DNA of 64,000 nt, from assembly GCA_900547595.1 (NCBI GenBank), contig URHE01000001.1:1-64000 (forward strand), in the 5' to 3' direction. Positions 8,153 through 16,047 of the stretch are shown one piece after another. Origin of the DNA: an uncultured Desulfovibrio sp. (lineage in GTDB: Bacteria > Desulfobacterota > Desulfovibrionia > Desulfovibrionales > Desulfovibrionaceae). The position numbers and the translations under genes are program-made. The notes under the pieces are model-generated. The model worked only from the letters and a program-made list of their open reading frames with translations, searched no databases and was not told where the DNA came from. Within the stretch, counting starts at the first letter, position 1; the number at the start of each line of letters is the position of its first letter.

Positions 8153-8795
8153 ACGGTATTCCTGCCCGTTCAAGGCGTTTCTTTATTCTGTCTTTATGTC
8201 TTTTGACGATAGCTTTTTGCTCAGAGAGAGAGCGGAGCTCTATGCCTAACATACTAGAAAACTGAGCTGTTGCCCTAACTCCCACGATAATCAAATGCGC
8301 CATTCGCTGGTCTGTGCTATTGTCAAAAATCTCAGAAAGACGGTCCGTCTGCGGCAGCAAGACCTTCTTTTCACTATATTCAATATTTGAGTCAAAAAGT
8401 TCGACATTGGCTTCTTCTGACTGGAACACCACTTCCTCAGACAAACTCTCTTGAGGCTCAGAAAAGATATCGTTATGTGATAATTCTCTGGATTTTCTCG
8501 TCTTTTCTTTTTGATAGTAGTTTAGAGTGAGGCCTATTATTCGCGTATATAGATAGTTAAAAAGTTTTATCCCTTTGTCGGCAGGATAATCTTGAGGATG
8601 CTTTAAGTAGGCTATAACTGCATCTGCGACAGCATTTGCTATCAATTCCTGCTCAATGCCAGAATATTTTTTGGAGAAAATTCCAATGAAGGCTGGATAG
8701 ATTGCCGAAGCGATATCAGACGAAGCTAAAGGATCGCCATCAATGAGACGCTGATGTTGTTTTTGTAACCACGGTTCATCAATATGCGCAGCCAT
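8139..8795 (-). CDS. Sigma-70-family-like protein
   Basis: A 218-residue protein resembling an ECF sigma factor. The segment around residues 50-95 (VADAVIAYLKHPQDYPADKG, then LFNYLYTRIIGLTLNYYQKE) has the shape of region 2 with its aromatic core-binding and -10 helix. The C-terminus (FSSMLGIELRSLSEQ then KRHKDRIKKRLERAG) resembles a region 4 helix-turn-helix. A long acidic linker joins them. It starts 2 bp after the methyltransferase stop. It may direct RNA polymerase to the operon promoter, or be a DNA-binding subunit using a sigma fold. The two roles cannot be separated from sequence. Confidence 0.65.
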   Translation of the reverse strand: MAAHIDEPWLQKQHQRLIDGDPLASSDIASAIYPAFIGIFSKKYSGIEQELIANAVADAVIAYLKHPQDYPADKGIKLFNYLYTRIIGLTLNYYQKEKTRKSRELSHNDIFSEPQESLSEEVVFQSEEANVELFDSNIEYSEKKVLLPQTDRLSEIFDNSTDQRMAHLIIVGVRATAQFSSMLGIELRSLSEQKAIVKRHKDRIKKRLERAGIPYGDN

Positions 8796-8797
8796 GA

Positions 8798-9979
8798 TTA
8801 TATCTTGCTGAACGTCATAATACTTTCCGTTCCCATACGCCTGCGGAGGCTTTCGTGGGTGTCGGATGCAGGTGGGGGCAGATAGCGTCTGCTTGCGAGA
8901 ATTTCTCTTTTATACTCTTCATTCAACCGCATCCCACTCCTTGCGGCCGCTTGTTTTACGATGCTAGCATTGTCTATATATATTCCGCGTATGTATGAAT
9001 TCCCAACAATATAAGTGGCTCGACCATCTTTTTTAAGAACTCTTGATGATGATTTCATCATGGAATTAATATCAATAGCGTACTTTAAAACCATTTTTTG
9101 TTCACTTTGACTTAATTCTTTGATTTCACTTTCAATACATAGCGATTGAGCCAAACTTAGATATTGATTTTTTTGAATAACTCGCATTGTACCAATATTA
9201 TCAGAACGAATTTTTGTTAACTCTTGCAATGTAAATCCTAGCCATATTAAAGATAGTTTATGCCCTCTCATGTAATCAATTGCATTCAGGTACGGCGGAG
9301 ATGTAATTATACCATCAATGCTTTGAGTAGCTTCACCTCGTAGCAGCCTGGAATCCCCTCTTTTTGCATTCGCACTTACCCTCAATTCTGACTGCTTGAG
9401 CCTTGAAACCATTCTTTTGGCAGATGCTATAAATTCAAAAAATACATCAAAGTCATTCGACGCGCGGATTCGATGTGGCCGGCTATGAGATACGTCCCCG
9501 GCTAAGGAAGCTCCCTTCTTTTTTGTAATAATCAGCCTGCTCAATACGACTTTTAGAGCGGCATTTAATGGGCCTCGCCCTTTTGCCAAGAGGTAGGCGA
9601 TAGGCCGGAGTTGTTTTTTTTGCTCAGCCCCAAACCAAAAATTTATAAAATCAATTGATAGCTTGTCGTCATCAATCCAAGGCAAGTAGACATCACCTTC
9701 TTTGACAACCTTCTCTGCTTGTTGAATCAGCTTTTCTGCCGCAAGAAAAAGAGCATCATGGTCAAATGCGGTAGTCCAAACCCTGCTAATAAGCACGGCT
9801 AACGGGTCGAGGTCATAGCCAATAGCCAGTAAGCCTTCCCTTGCTGCGGCATGAAGTACGGTTCCCGATCCCATCATGGGATCAAGTATTCTGGCTGTCT
9901 TAGGAAATGTTTTTAGATGCTCCAAAGCAATCTCTGGAGCCATTCGAGCCGGGAAGGGATGGATAGTAGGGTAATTCAT
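8798..9979 (-). CDS. DNA methyltransferase (SPPY type)
   Basis: A 393-residue SAM-dependent DNA methyltransferase. The SAM motif (ARILDPMMGSGTVL, near residues 30-45) comes before the catalytic motif TSPPYLNAIDYMRGHKLS near residue 230, the gamma-type order. SPPY is most often seen in N4-cytosine enzymes, so m4C is likely but m6A is not excluded. A substrate-recognition region would lie between the two motifs. The ATG at 9979 has GGAGA 6 nt upstream and follows a promoter at 10006-10033. It is the first gene of the operon and would mark self DNA for the downstream nucleases. Confidence 0.88.
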   Translation of the reverse strand: MNYPTIHPFPARMAPEIALEHLKTFPKTARILDPMMGSGTVLHAAAREGLLAIGYDLDPLAVLISRVWTTAFDHDALFLAAEKLIQQAEKVVKEGDVYLPWIDDDKLSIDFINFWFGAEQKKQLRPIAYLLAKGRGPLNAALKVVLSRLIITKKKGASLAGDVSHSRPHRIRASNDFDVFFEFIASAKRMVSRLKQSELRVSANAKRGDSRLLRGEATQSIDGIITSPPYLNAIDYMRGHKLSLIWLGFTLQELTKIRSDNIGTMRVIQKNQYLSLAQSLCIESEIKELSQSEQKMVLKYAIDINSMMKSSSRVLKKDGRATYIVGNSYIRGIYIDNASIVKQAAARSGMRLNEEYKREILASRRYLPPPASDTHESLRRRMGTESIMTFSKI

Positions 9980-10005
9980 GAAATCTCCATGATGCTATTT
10001 GCCAT

Positions 10006-10033
10006 CCTATAGAGAAAGCCGACAAGTGGTCAA
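10006..10033 (-). promoter_or_regulatory. Promoter of the methyltransferase-HerA operon
   Basis: On the minus strand, TTGACC (-35, plus positions 10028-10033), a 16-bp spacer and TATAGG (-10, plus positions 10006-10011) stand just upstream of the ATG at 9979. The -35 lies inside the left arm of a perfect palindrome, so repressor binding there would block RNA polymerase. Confidence 0.6.
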
Positions 10034-10055
10034 GGGAAGCTCCCTTGACCACTTG
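10023..10055. promoter_or_regulatory. Perfect palindrome overlapping the operon promoter
   Basis: Two perfect 15-nt arms (CAAGTGGTCAAGGGA at 10023-10037 and its complement at 10041-10055) are separated by AGC. No T-run follows, so it is not a terminator for the operon, which reads away from it. It covers the -35 and is a candidate operator for a dimeric regulator, possibly one encoded in the operon. The IS remnant begins immediately beyond it. Confidence 0.55.
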
Positions 10056-10620
10056 CGTGACCCTCCCCAGAAAAACTGACCCATTGAAAAGTTAGTGCTC
10101 CTATCATAGGAGCACAGAGATGAAACGGAGTCGATTCAGCGAGGAACAGATCCTTGGGATACTGCGCCAGGCCGGGGTGCGGGTGGTGGACTTGTGCCGC
10201 CGGAACGGTATTTCCGACGCCAAGCGCCTGCGCCAGCTTGAGGAGGAAAACGCCAGGCTGAAGAAGATGGTGGCCGAGCAGGCGCTGGATATCTCCATCC
10301 TCAAGAATGTCCTGTTAAAAAGCTTCTGGAGCCCGCGTCATGCCGGAAAGCCGTGCGGTATGTTCAGGCGGCATACAGCGTCTCCCAGCGGCGGGCTTGC
10401 GTGACGCTTGGCGTCGACCGCGGCACCGTACGGCGTCCCCCGCCGTCAGATCGCGATGCGGACCTGCGGCGGCGTTGCGTGAACTGGCAGAGGAACGGCG
10501 ACATTTCGGTGGCCGGCGGCTGCATATCCTTTTACGCCATGAGGGGCTTGTGCTGAACCACACGCGGACGGAACGCATATGCCGCCAGGAAGGTTTGGCC
10601 ATGAGCTTGCGGCCTGTCTT
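10056..10620 (+). pseudogene. Degenerate IS3-family (IS407-like) transposase remnant
   Basis: The end-like sequence TGACCCTCCCCAGAAAAACT is followed by an OrfA start at 10120 (MKRSRFSEEQILGILRQAG). The region between GIS and DAKRLRQLEEENARLKK lacks the usual family segment, an internal deletion. OrfB fragments then appear in two other frames: VRYVQAAYSVSQRRAC and GVDRGTVR near 10355-10430, and ELAEERRHFGGRRLHILL near 10480-10560. At least two frameshifts and a 3' truncation make this non-functional. No matching right end is seen. Confidence 0.82.
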
Positions 10621-10731
10621 TTGCTCTTTCTGGCTTCTTTTTGACATCTGGACTCGGTCAGGTATTTGGTCAGGGTTTGGGGCTTGACGATTGTTTTTTG
10701 ACGATACAAGAGAATTATTACGATTTTTTTA

Positions 10732-11234
10732 CTACTTGGCTTTAGCTGGAGCTATTTTTGAATAACCTTTCCATGCAAATAATGGATTTTCATCCTCATC
10801 TCCATAAACATTTTCCACATCGCAAATGTAGAAATAGTGGTCGCTCACATCAACAAATTCACGTAGCGCACATTGGATGGCAACGACGCTGTGGACGGGA
10901 ATCTGGATATCGCAGTCAGGAATGTTTTTGAGTTCGATACCGAAATCTTTTGCCTTGTCTTTTGTCCTCCCCGTTGAGCTGCCGCACTGCATGACCTGCT
11001 TTGCCAGCCCCTCGCCCGGAACGGTCAGCACGACCTGTTTGTTGGCTCTGACCATCTCGCCGGTATAGGAGGTCTTCATCATGGCAAAGCCGATGGTCTC
11101 CGGTTCAAGGCTCAGATATGTCCACCAGGAAACGGTGGCAAGATTGGTAACGCCAGAGGGCGCTTTGGAACAGATGAGAGTGACGGGATTGGGGAAGTAA
11201 GTTTTGCGGAATCAATGAGGGAAAGTGCTTTCAT
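10732..11234 (-). pseudogene. Flavin reductase (flavoredoxin-like), frameshifted
   Basis: The gene should start at the ATG at 11234 (MKALSLIDSAKLTSP). Around 11190 the frame breaks: the rest of the conserved protein (VTLICSKAPSGVTNLATVSW, then MMKTSYTGEMVRANKQ) is in another frame. The span of 503 nt is one base short of a whole number of codons, which fits a single-base deletion in the SPNPV region. The intact part matches FMN-binding flavin reductase/flavoredoxin proteins that pass electrons from NAD(P)H or ferredoxin. An internal ATG at 11082 leaves only a 116-residue fragment. It is the last gene of the redox cargo operon. Confidence 0.75.
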
Positions 11235-11269
11235 GAGATTTCGTCCTGTTTGAATATTATTGCGCGCCA

Positions 11270-12001
11270 TCAGGCATTACGGCCCATCTGCTCCGCAATC
11301 GCCAACGCCTTGTGACCCTTCATGTCGCCGAACTCGTGAACGCCGGTGACAAAAAGGCGTCCACGATCCGCCCAATGTTTGAGTCCCAGCATCTGCCTGT
11401 AGGCTTCCGCAGCTCCGGCGAAGGAGCGGGGAAACAGGCTTTCTCCACACATGAGCAGCATAGCTTCCTTCACCTTCATGTCGCGGAGCCGATTTTTCCG
11501 TGAATAGGGATACATCCTGTCCATAGCGCACTTGATATGTCCGCTGAAATTGTACCAGTACAGTGGGCTGCAAAAGACAAGCATCTGAGCCTGTTCCAGC
11601 AGCGGCCAGAAGGCGTCGAAGCCATCCTCAAGCACACAGGGGATTCCTGTACTCCAGCAGCCGTCGCAATGCAGGCAGGCGCTGATGGGCGTCCTGCCGC
11701 AGTGGAAGACGCTGACCTCGTGCCCGGCGGCCGCTGCCCCGTGCATGAATGCGTCCGCCAGCAGCGCGCTGTTGCCGTTGCGGCGGGCGCTGCCTGTAAC
11801 GACAAGAATGTTTTTCTTCCCTCCCGTGCCGGACGTTGCAAAGGATTCCACCCTGATGCTGGAAGTGGATGAAAAATGCCTGTACAGCGCGCCGCCTGCC
11901 ACTGCCAGCAGGGATGCCGCCCCTGCCAGAGAAAACAGCCTGCGTCGGGAAAATCGCCTGCCGTTTGTGGAGTCGTGGACGGAATCCTGCTGATTCTGCA
12001 T
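11270..12001 (-). CDS. Tat-signal flavodoxin-fold (iron-sulfur flavoprotein-like) oxidoreductase
   Basis: A 243-residue protein. A twin-arginine signal (SRRRLFSLAGAASLLAVAGG, residues ~18-37) points to export after cofactor insertion. The mature part has the FMN-binding loop (VVTGSARRNGNSALLADAF) and a cysteine cluster (ISACLHCDGCWSTGIPC) as in NADPH-dependent FMN reductase/iron-sulfur flavoproteins, then FCSPLYWYNFSGHIKCAMDR. It lies 14 bp downstream of a related cytoplasmic flavodoxin-like gene, so the two look like a duplicated pair in which one copy gained a Tat signal. The substrate is unknown. Confidence 0.82.
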   Translation of the reverse strand: MQNQQDSVHDSTNGRRFSRRRLFSLAGAASLLAVAGGALYRHFSSTSSIRVESFATSGTGGKKNILVVTGSARRNGNSALLADAFMHGAAAAGHEVSVFHCGRTPISACLHCDGCWSTGIPCVLEDGFDAFWPLLEQAQMLVFCSPLYWYNFSGHIKCAMDRMYPYSRKNRLRDMKVKEAMLLMCGESLFPRSFAGAAEAYRQMLGLKHWADRGRLFVTGVHEFGDMKGHKALAIAEQMGRNA

Positions 12002-12015
12002 GGGGGCATCCTTTG

Positions 12016-12570
12016 TTACAGCGACGCGCCGAAGCGGAACGCCTCGTCAAGCACGGGGCGGCCGGAAACAGCGCCGGCGTCCAGGATACCCCCGGCCAGC
12101 ACCTGCCCCCTGTCCGTCCAGTTCAGAAAACCGGTCAACGCATGGTAATAGTCGAGCACAGGCTTCCAGTTGTCGGGGGTGTCACCTTCGGCAGCCATGA
12201 TCAGGGCGCATTCCTTGCGCGGATTGGCATAGTTCGGATCACATTCCGCCACGGCAAACAGACGGTCAAACACGGTTTTCAACTGCCCAGAAACGCTCCA
12301 GTAATACATGGGCGAAGCCAGCACCACCAGATCGGCGTTTCTGTATGCAGGGTATATCGCTTCCATACCGTCTTTCTGTACGCAGGGGCTGGCAGGGTTC
12401 TTGCCGCCCTTCATGCAACCGAGACAGCCGTGGATATCCAGTTTTTGCAGGTCAAAGCGCGTTACCGCATGGCCCGCGCTTTCCGCGCCCTTTATGAAGG
12501 CATCGCACAGCATGGCCGTATTGCCCTTGAGACGGGGACTGCCATTCAAAATGATGATGTTCTTGCTCAT
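12016..12570 (-). CDS. Flavodoxin family / NADPH-dependent FMN reductase-like protein
   Basis: A 184-residue cytoplasmic flavoprotein. The FMN phosphate loop (IILNGSPRLKGNTAML) is at residues 5-20, a cysteine pair sits in HGCLGCMKGG with a further PCVQKDGM, and the flavin-contacting SPMYYWSVSGQLKTVFDR follows. It is related to its Tat-exported neighbour downstream. The ATG at 12570 has an AAGGAGAAAT site. It lies in the TetR-controlled cluster between the radical SAM gene and the exported flavoprotein. Confidence 0.85.
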   Translation of the reverse strand: MSKNIIILNGSPRLKGNTAMLCDAFIKGAESAGHAVTRFDLQKLDIHGCLGCMKGGKNPASPCVQKDGMEAIYPAYRNADLVVLASPMYYWSVSGQLKTVFDRLFAVAECDPNYANPRKECALIMAAEGDTPDNWKPVLDYYHALTGFLNWTDRGQVLAGGILDAGAVSGRPVLDEAFRFGASL

Positions 12571-12612
12571 GATATTTCTCCTTGTTTCTTAGCGGGGGAA
12601 TTCCCGCTTTTT

Positions 12613-13503
12613 TTACAGAGAGTGCTTGAGATGGCGGCTGACCATCATTTCCAGTTCATTATCCGTGCAGGAGCGCAAGACGTCGTCAATATCCTCCAGC
12701 ACACGGCGTTTTGCTTCTGCGTCATTATTGGCAAAACGGTAGTTGAGCGGGTTCAGGTAGTGGATACCGTCGTAGAAGGTATTTATGGTCAAGGCCTTCA
12801 GAAATGCCTGAAGCTTTTCGATTTTCTCCCGTTCTGATGCCTCAACGAATTCATGCCGCGTTTTCATTTCCGCCAGCGGGGTATGAGGGAAGACCGTCAT
12901 GCCCGTCGTGGTGATACGTTGCGGGTGCGTCTGATTGAACATCCGTGCCGTGGCTTCACCACTGGCGATTCCCATTCCTTTACCGCCCATGCCGATAATA
13001 TAGAATGTGGTATACGTTATTCCCGCCTCATCCAGCCGCAGCAGTTGCTCCACAGTTTCGGAAGCGGAATGTCCCTTGTTCATGAGAGCGAGTACGGCGT
13101 CATTGCCGTTTTCCGTGCCGATATAGAGATGACTCAACCCGAGACCACAAAGTTCGCGCAGCTCCGCCGTACTTTTGCTCGCGATGTCGTTAATACGGCT
13201 CTGCATGCTTACACGTGTAAAGAGAGGGAAATGCTTGCGCAGCACGGAAATGTATTTTCTCAGTTTTTCGGCAGGCAGAGCAAAAGGGTTGGAACCTGTC
13301 ATATAAATGGCGGTGTTGCTGGGGAAAAAAGGTTTCTGGGTCAGAATTTCCCGTTCTAACTGTTCGGGCGTGACCGCCATGAAGGGGTAGCCCCTCGATA
13401 CATAGCAGAAACGACACTCATTGTAGGTGCAACCCTGCGTTGCTCGTGGCAGGAGTGAACGACTCTCCTGTGGGGGCCGCATAGGCTGTTCGGTAAATTC
13501 CAT
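12613..13503 (-). CDS. Radical SAM protein
   Basis: A 296-residue radical SAM enzyme. The cluster motif is CTYNECRFC near residue 30 (Cys-x4-Cys-x2-Cys spacing, as in some B12-domain-less radical SAM families). Downstream, a TGSNPFAL stretch and a LYIGTENGNDAVLALMNKG block fit the SAM-binding barrel. The substrate is unknown. I chose the ATG at 13503 with AAAGGGGG upstream; a longer TTG start at 13524 would overlap that site. First gene of the redox cargo, behind a promoter with a palindrome at 13548-13567. Confidence 0.85.
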   Translation of the reverse strand: MEFTEQPMRPPQESRSLLPRATQGCTYNECRFCYVSRGYPFMAVTPEQLEREILTQKPFFPSNTAIYMTGSNPFALPAEKLRKYISVLRKHFPLFTRVSMQSRINDIASKSTAELRELCGLGLSHLYIGTENGNDAVLALMNKGHSASETVEQLLRLDEAGITYTTFYIIGMGGKGMGIASGEATARMFNQTHPQRITTTGMTVFPHTPLAEMKTRHEFVEASEREKIEKLQAFLKALTINTFYDGIHYLNPLNYRFANNDAEAKRRVLEDIDDVLRSCTDNELEMMVSRHLKHSL

Positions 13504-13547
13504 GTAAGGTATCCCCCTTTCCAACTATCAAAATGTTGTTTGATTAT

Positions 13548-13567
13548 TTTTTAGTGATTACTAAAAA
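13548..13567. promoter_or_regulatory. Candidate TetR operator at the redox-cargo promoter
   Basis: A palindrome (TTTTTAGT, GATT, ACTAAAAA) lies between a minus-strand -35-like TTGACA (13570-13575 region) and a TAAAAA -10-like box upstream of the radical SAM gene. Its position between the promoter boxes and beside a TetR gene makes it a plausible repressor site. Confidence 0.5.
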
Positions 13568-13616
13568 AATGTCAAGAACATTCTCCCACTTCTTGATCTG
13601 CTTGGCGAGGATGCAG

Positions 13617-14255
13617 CTATGCCTCGCGAGAACGTAGCGGCAGCATGCGTACTGCGTGGGCGGCAATAGCCTTCAACTCAGATTGGAAAAGGCCGTCTCG
13701 GGCCTGAATGGATAAGCCTTCAAGCAGGGTGTTGAGCGCCCCGGCCAGGGCCGGGACATCGGTGTCCGGGGGAATTTGACCATCCTGAATGGCTTGCCGG
13801 AGTCTGTCGGCAAACATTTTCTTTGTGGCCAATCTGAGTTCACGCACGGATTCGATAATCTCTTTCTCGTCTTCAGAGATATTGATGGCTGCCAGTACCA
13901 CCATACAGCCGCACGGAGTCTCCGGCGAGAGCAAGATTTGGGCCGACTCCTGGAAAAAGTTTGCAACCGCTGTGTACACGTCAGGTTCGGCCAGAAAATG
14001 TTTGGCTGGCGCGTCCCAGTAGGTATGCTCGTAATGCCGGAGGGCTTCGAGAAAGAGAGATGCCTTGTTGCCGAAGGTCGCATACAGGCTGGGTGGATTT
14101 ATTTCCATAGCCTTGCACAATTCTGCTACTGAGGCAGGTCCATACCCCTGCTTCCAGAAGATTTTCAGGGCGCTGTGCAGGGCTTGCGCACGGTCAAAGG
14201 CACGCGGGCGGCCTTTTCCCCGACACACAGAATCGGCGGTGTGCTTTGTGGACAT
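13617..14255 (-). CDS. TetR/AcrR family transcriptional regulator
   Basis: A 212-residue TetR-type repressor. The N-terminal helix-turn-helix is typical (ALHSALKIFWKQGYGPASVA, then LCKAMEINPPSLYATFGNKA, residues ~25-65). The C-terminal ligand domain includes a CGCMVVLAAIN stretch, whose cysteines could make it thiol- or redox-responsive (inference). It is encoded just upstream of and in the same direction as the radical SAM/flavoprotein genes it probably controls; palindromes occur upstream of both transcription units. Confidence 0.9.
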   Translation of the reverse strand: MSTKHTADSVCRGKGRPRAFDRAQALHSALKIFWKQGYGPASVAELCKAMEINPPSLYATFGNKASLFLEALRHYEHTYWDAPAKHFLAEPDVYTAVANFFQESAQILLSPETPCGCMVVLAAINISEDEKEIIESVRELRLATKKMFADRLRQAIQDGQIPPDTDVPALAGALNTLLEGLSIQARDGLFQSELKAIAAHAVRMLPLRSREA

Positions 14256-14297
14256 AAGTATTCCTTTGATTGACTGCGGCTGATATTTTTATAGTAA

Positions 14298-14317
14298 GAA
14301 TTTTTTAGAAAAAATTC
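14298..14317. promoter_or_regulatory. Palindrome upstream of tetR
   Basis: A 20-bp palindrome (GAATTTTTT, AG, AAAAAATTC) lies about 43 bp upstream of the TetR start within very AT-rich DNA (14280-14410). It could be an autoregulatory operator. Its sequence differs from the 13548 palindrome except for A/T-run arms, so the link is weak. Confidence 0.35.
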
Positions 14318-14427
14318 AAGATATACTTTTTATTGCTATAAATAACTTAATAAAATAAAAAAATTTCATATCATATTTTTATATTTATTATTAAATAAAT
14401 ATTCGATGTAATGTCGTATCTCGTTGT

Positions 14428-16047
14428 TTATCGTAGACGGACTTTGCACCGAGCAGATTCAATTTCTTTTTGTGCTATGGAATTTGCTTCCTTGTTGAAC
14501 TTTAGAATATCTTCTTCCGTAGGCCGCACATTTGCAATATCAATATCTCCCGCCGTTCCAAAAGCGTACCAGACCACCCTGCGCCCGTACTCTATCCGCT
14601 CATCACGGCTCTGCCCGTTGGGGCGGGCGGGGGCGTGTCTGAATACTTCGTTGGCAACTGCCTGCGGCGTGTACCCGGCACAGCGCATATACAGAGCAAT
14701 GGCCGCATCCAGCCGTGACTCATCCATCTGTTCCGGAAAACGCTTTTTGACCATTTCCCGGTAGGCGGCATACGGAGAAGCCAGTGTGCCGACCCTGGGG
14801 AACTCGCGTTTCCTGACTTCCAAGCCGGGAGCGATCCGTTTGCGGAAACGCCACAGATTGCCAAGATGCGAATCGCGTTTGCCCAGCCAGTGCTTGAAGC
14901 GGGGAAGCCGCTCCGGTTTTTCTGCTTGAGACTGCCTGTCCCGCAACGCCGCTTTCTCTTCCCGATCCTGTTCCTTCAGGAAATGCCGGGCAATGTTCAG
15001 CACGGAAAGCCCGTGCCGAGCAAGACGTACCGTTGCCGCCTCACGGCGCTCTTTTTGCCGCCGTTCCAGCGCTTCCCGTTCTTCCTCTCGCGTTACCCTG
15101 GCGTGATATTGTTCTTCCGCCAGCCTTTGCCGCTCCTTCTGATACTCCTGCCATTCCTCCCGACAAACGTGACTGACCGGCTCCGGAGCGGGCTTCTTGA
15201 ATGTCCGTTCGGAGTAGTAGCCGGGTTTGAACTCGCCGAGCCGCTTGCACAGCCTGGACATGTTGAAATTCCTGTCCACGCTGGACGCCTTGACCGCCGT
15301 ATCTCCCACGAAAATCACCGCGCCGGAACCCTTGCGGGAAAAACGCAGACCGATCGCATCCAGTCCGGCATGAAGCTCTTCCCAGCATGAAGCGTTCTGG
15401 ATGACGGCATGGCCGCGTTCCTGCGCGATACGCTGCGCGGACTTTTCGCCCGTGGCGCTTTCAAAGTCCTCGGCCTTGGGCTTGGGTTTTACCTGTTCCC
15501 GCCGCTGGATGTTTTTGACCACATATCCCTGTTCATTGACGCGATAGCGGGCGTTCTCCTGCGGTGCCCAGCCTTGTCTGTGTTCGATTGCGGCAACAAT
15601 CTTGTGCGCCGCTTCGATATCGAAACCTCTGTGCGGCTGAATTACCTTTTCCGTATAGGGATGCGTCCGGTTCACGACGATATGGAGGTGATAATTTCCC
15701 GTGTTCTTGTGCAGGGCATAAAGCGTCTGATGTCCGGCAAGGCCCATTCCCCGGAGAAAGAGATTGACCGCTTCGTCCACCTGTTCACGGGTGGGCTGCT
15801 CGTTTTCCTGCCATGACAGAATCCAGTGCGTGACCGGCATCTTGCTCTGGATGGATTCTTCAGCCAGAGAAATCATTTCCCTTTTCTGCGCGGCGACGGT
15901 CGTGGTCAGGAAATTTCTGCTTCCGGCATAGGCGAGCTTGTCCTTGCCCCTGTCGTCATGTTCGGCAAGGATATAGTTCACCAGACCGCCGATCATGGTG
16001 GACTTGGATTTTTTGAAGCTGGTACGCTTGAGCTTTTTGATGATCAT
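14428..16047 (-). CDS. MOBP-type relaxase (mobilization nuclease)
   Basis: A 539-residue relaxase that would nick oriT and pilot the single strand during transfer. Catalytic features are seen: Tyr25 in GGLVNYILAEH, and the metal-binding histidines in NYHLHIVVNRTH (His120, His122, Asn126). The family resembles TraI/VirD2-like MOBP relaxases of IncP and IncI plasmids. The C-terminal half is Arg/Glu-rich and helical (YQKERQRLAEEQYHARVTRE). The start codon overlaps the stop of the upstream MobC-like gene by one base, so they are translationally coupled. Confidence 0.9.
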   Translation of the reverse strand: MIIKKLKRTSFKKSKSTMIGGLVNYILAEHDDRGKDKLAYAGSRNFLTTTVAAQKREMISLAEESIQSKMPVTHWILSWQENEQPTREQVDEAVNLFLRGMGLAGHQTLYALHKNTGNYHLHIVVNRTHPYTEKVIQPHRGFDIEAAHKIVAAIEHRQGWAPQENARYRVNEQGYVVKNIQRREQVKPKPKAEDFESATGEKSAQRIAQERGHAVIQNASCWEELHAGLDAIGLRFSRKGSGAVIFVGDTAVKASSVDRNFNMSRLCKRLGEFKPGYYSERTFKKPAPEPVSHVCREEWQEYQKERQRLAEEQYHARVTREEEREALERRQKERREAATVRLARHGLSVLNIARHFLKEQDREEKAALRDRQSQAEKPERLPRFKHWLGKRDSHLGNLWRFRKRIAPGLEVRKREFPRVGTLASPYAAYREMVKKRFPEQMDESRLDAAIALYMRCAGYTPQAVANEVFRHAPARPNGQSRDERIEYGRRVVWYAFGTAGDIDIANVRPTEEDILKFNKEANSIAQKEIESARCKVRLR

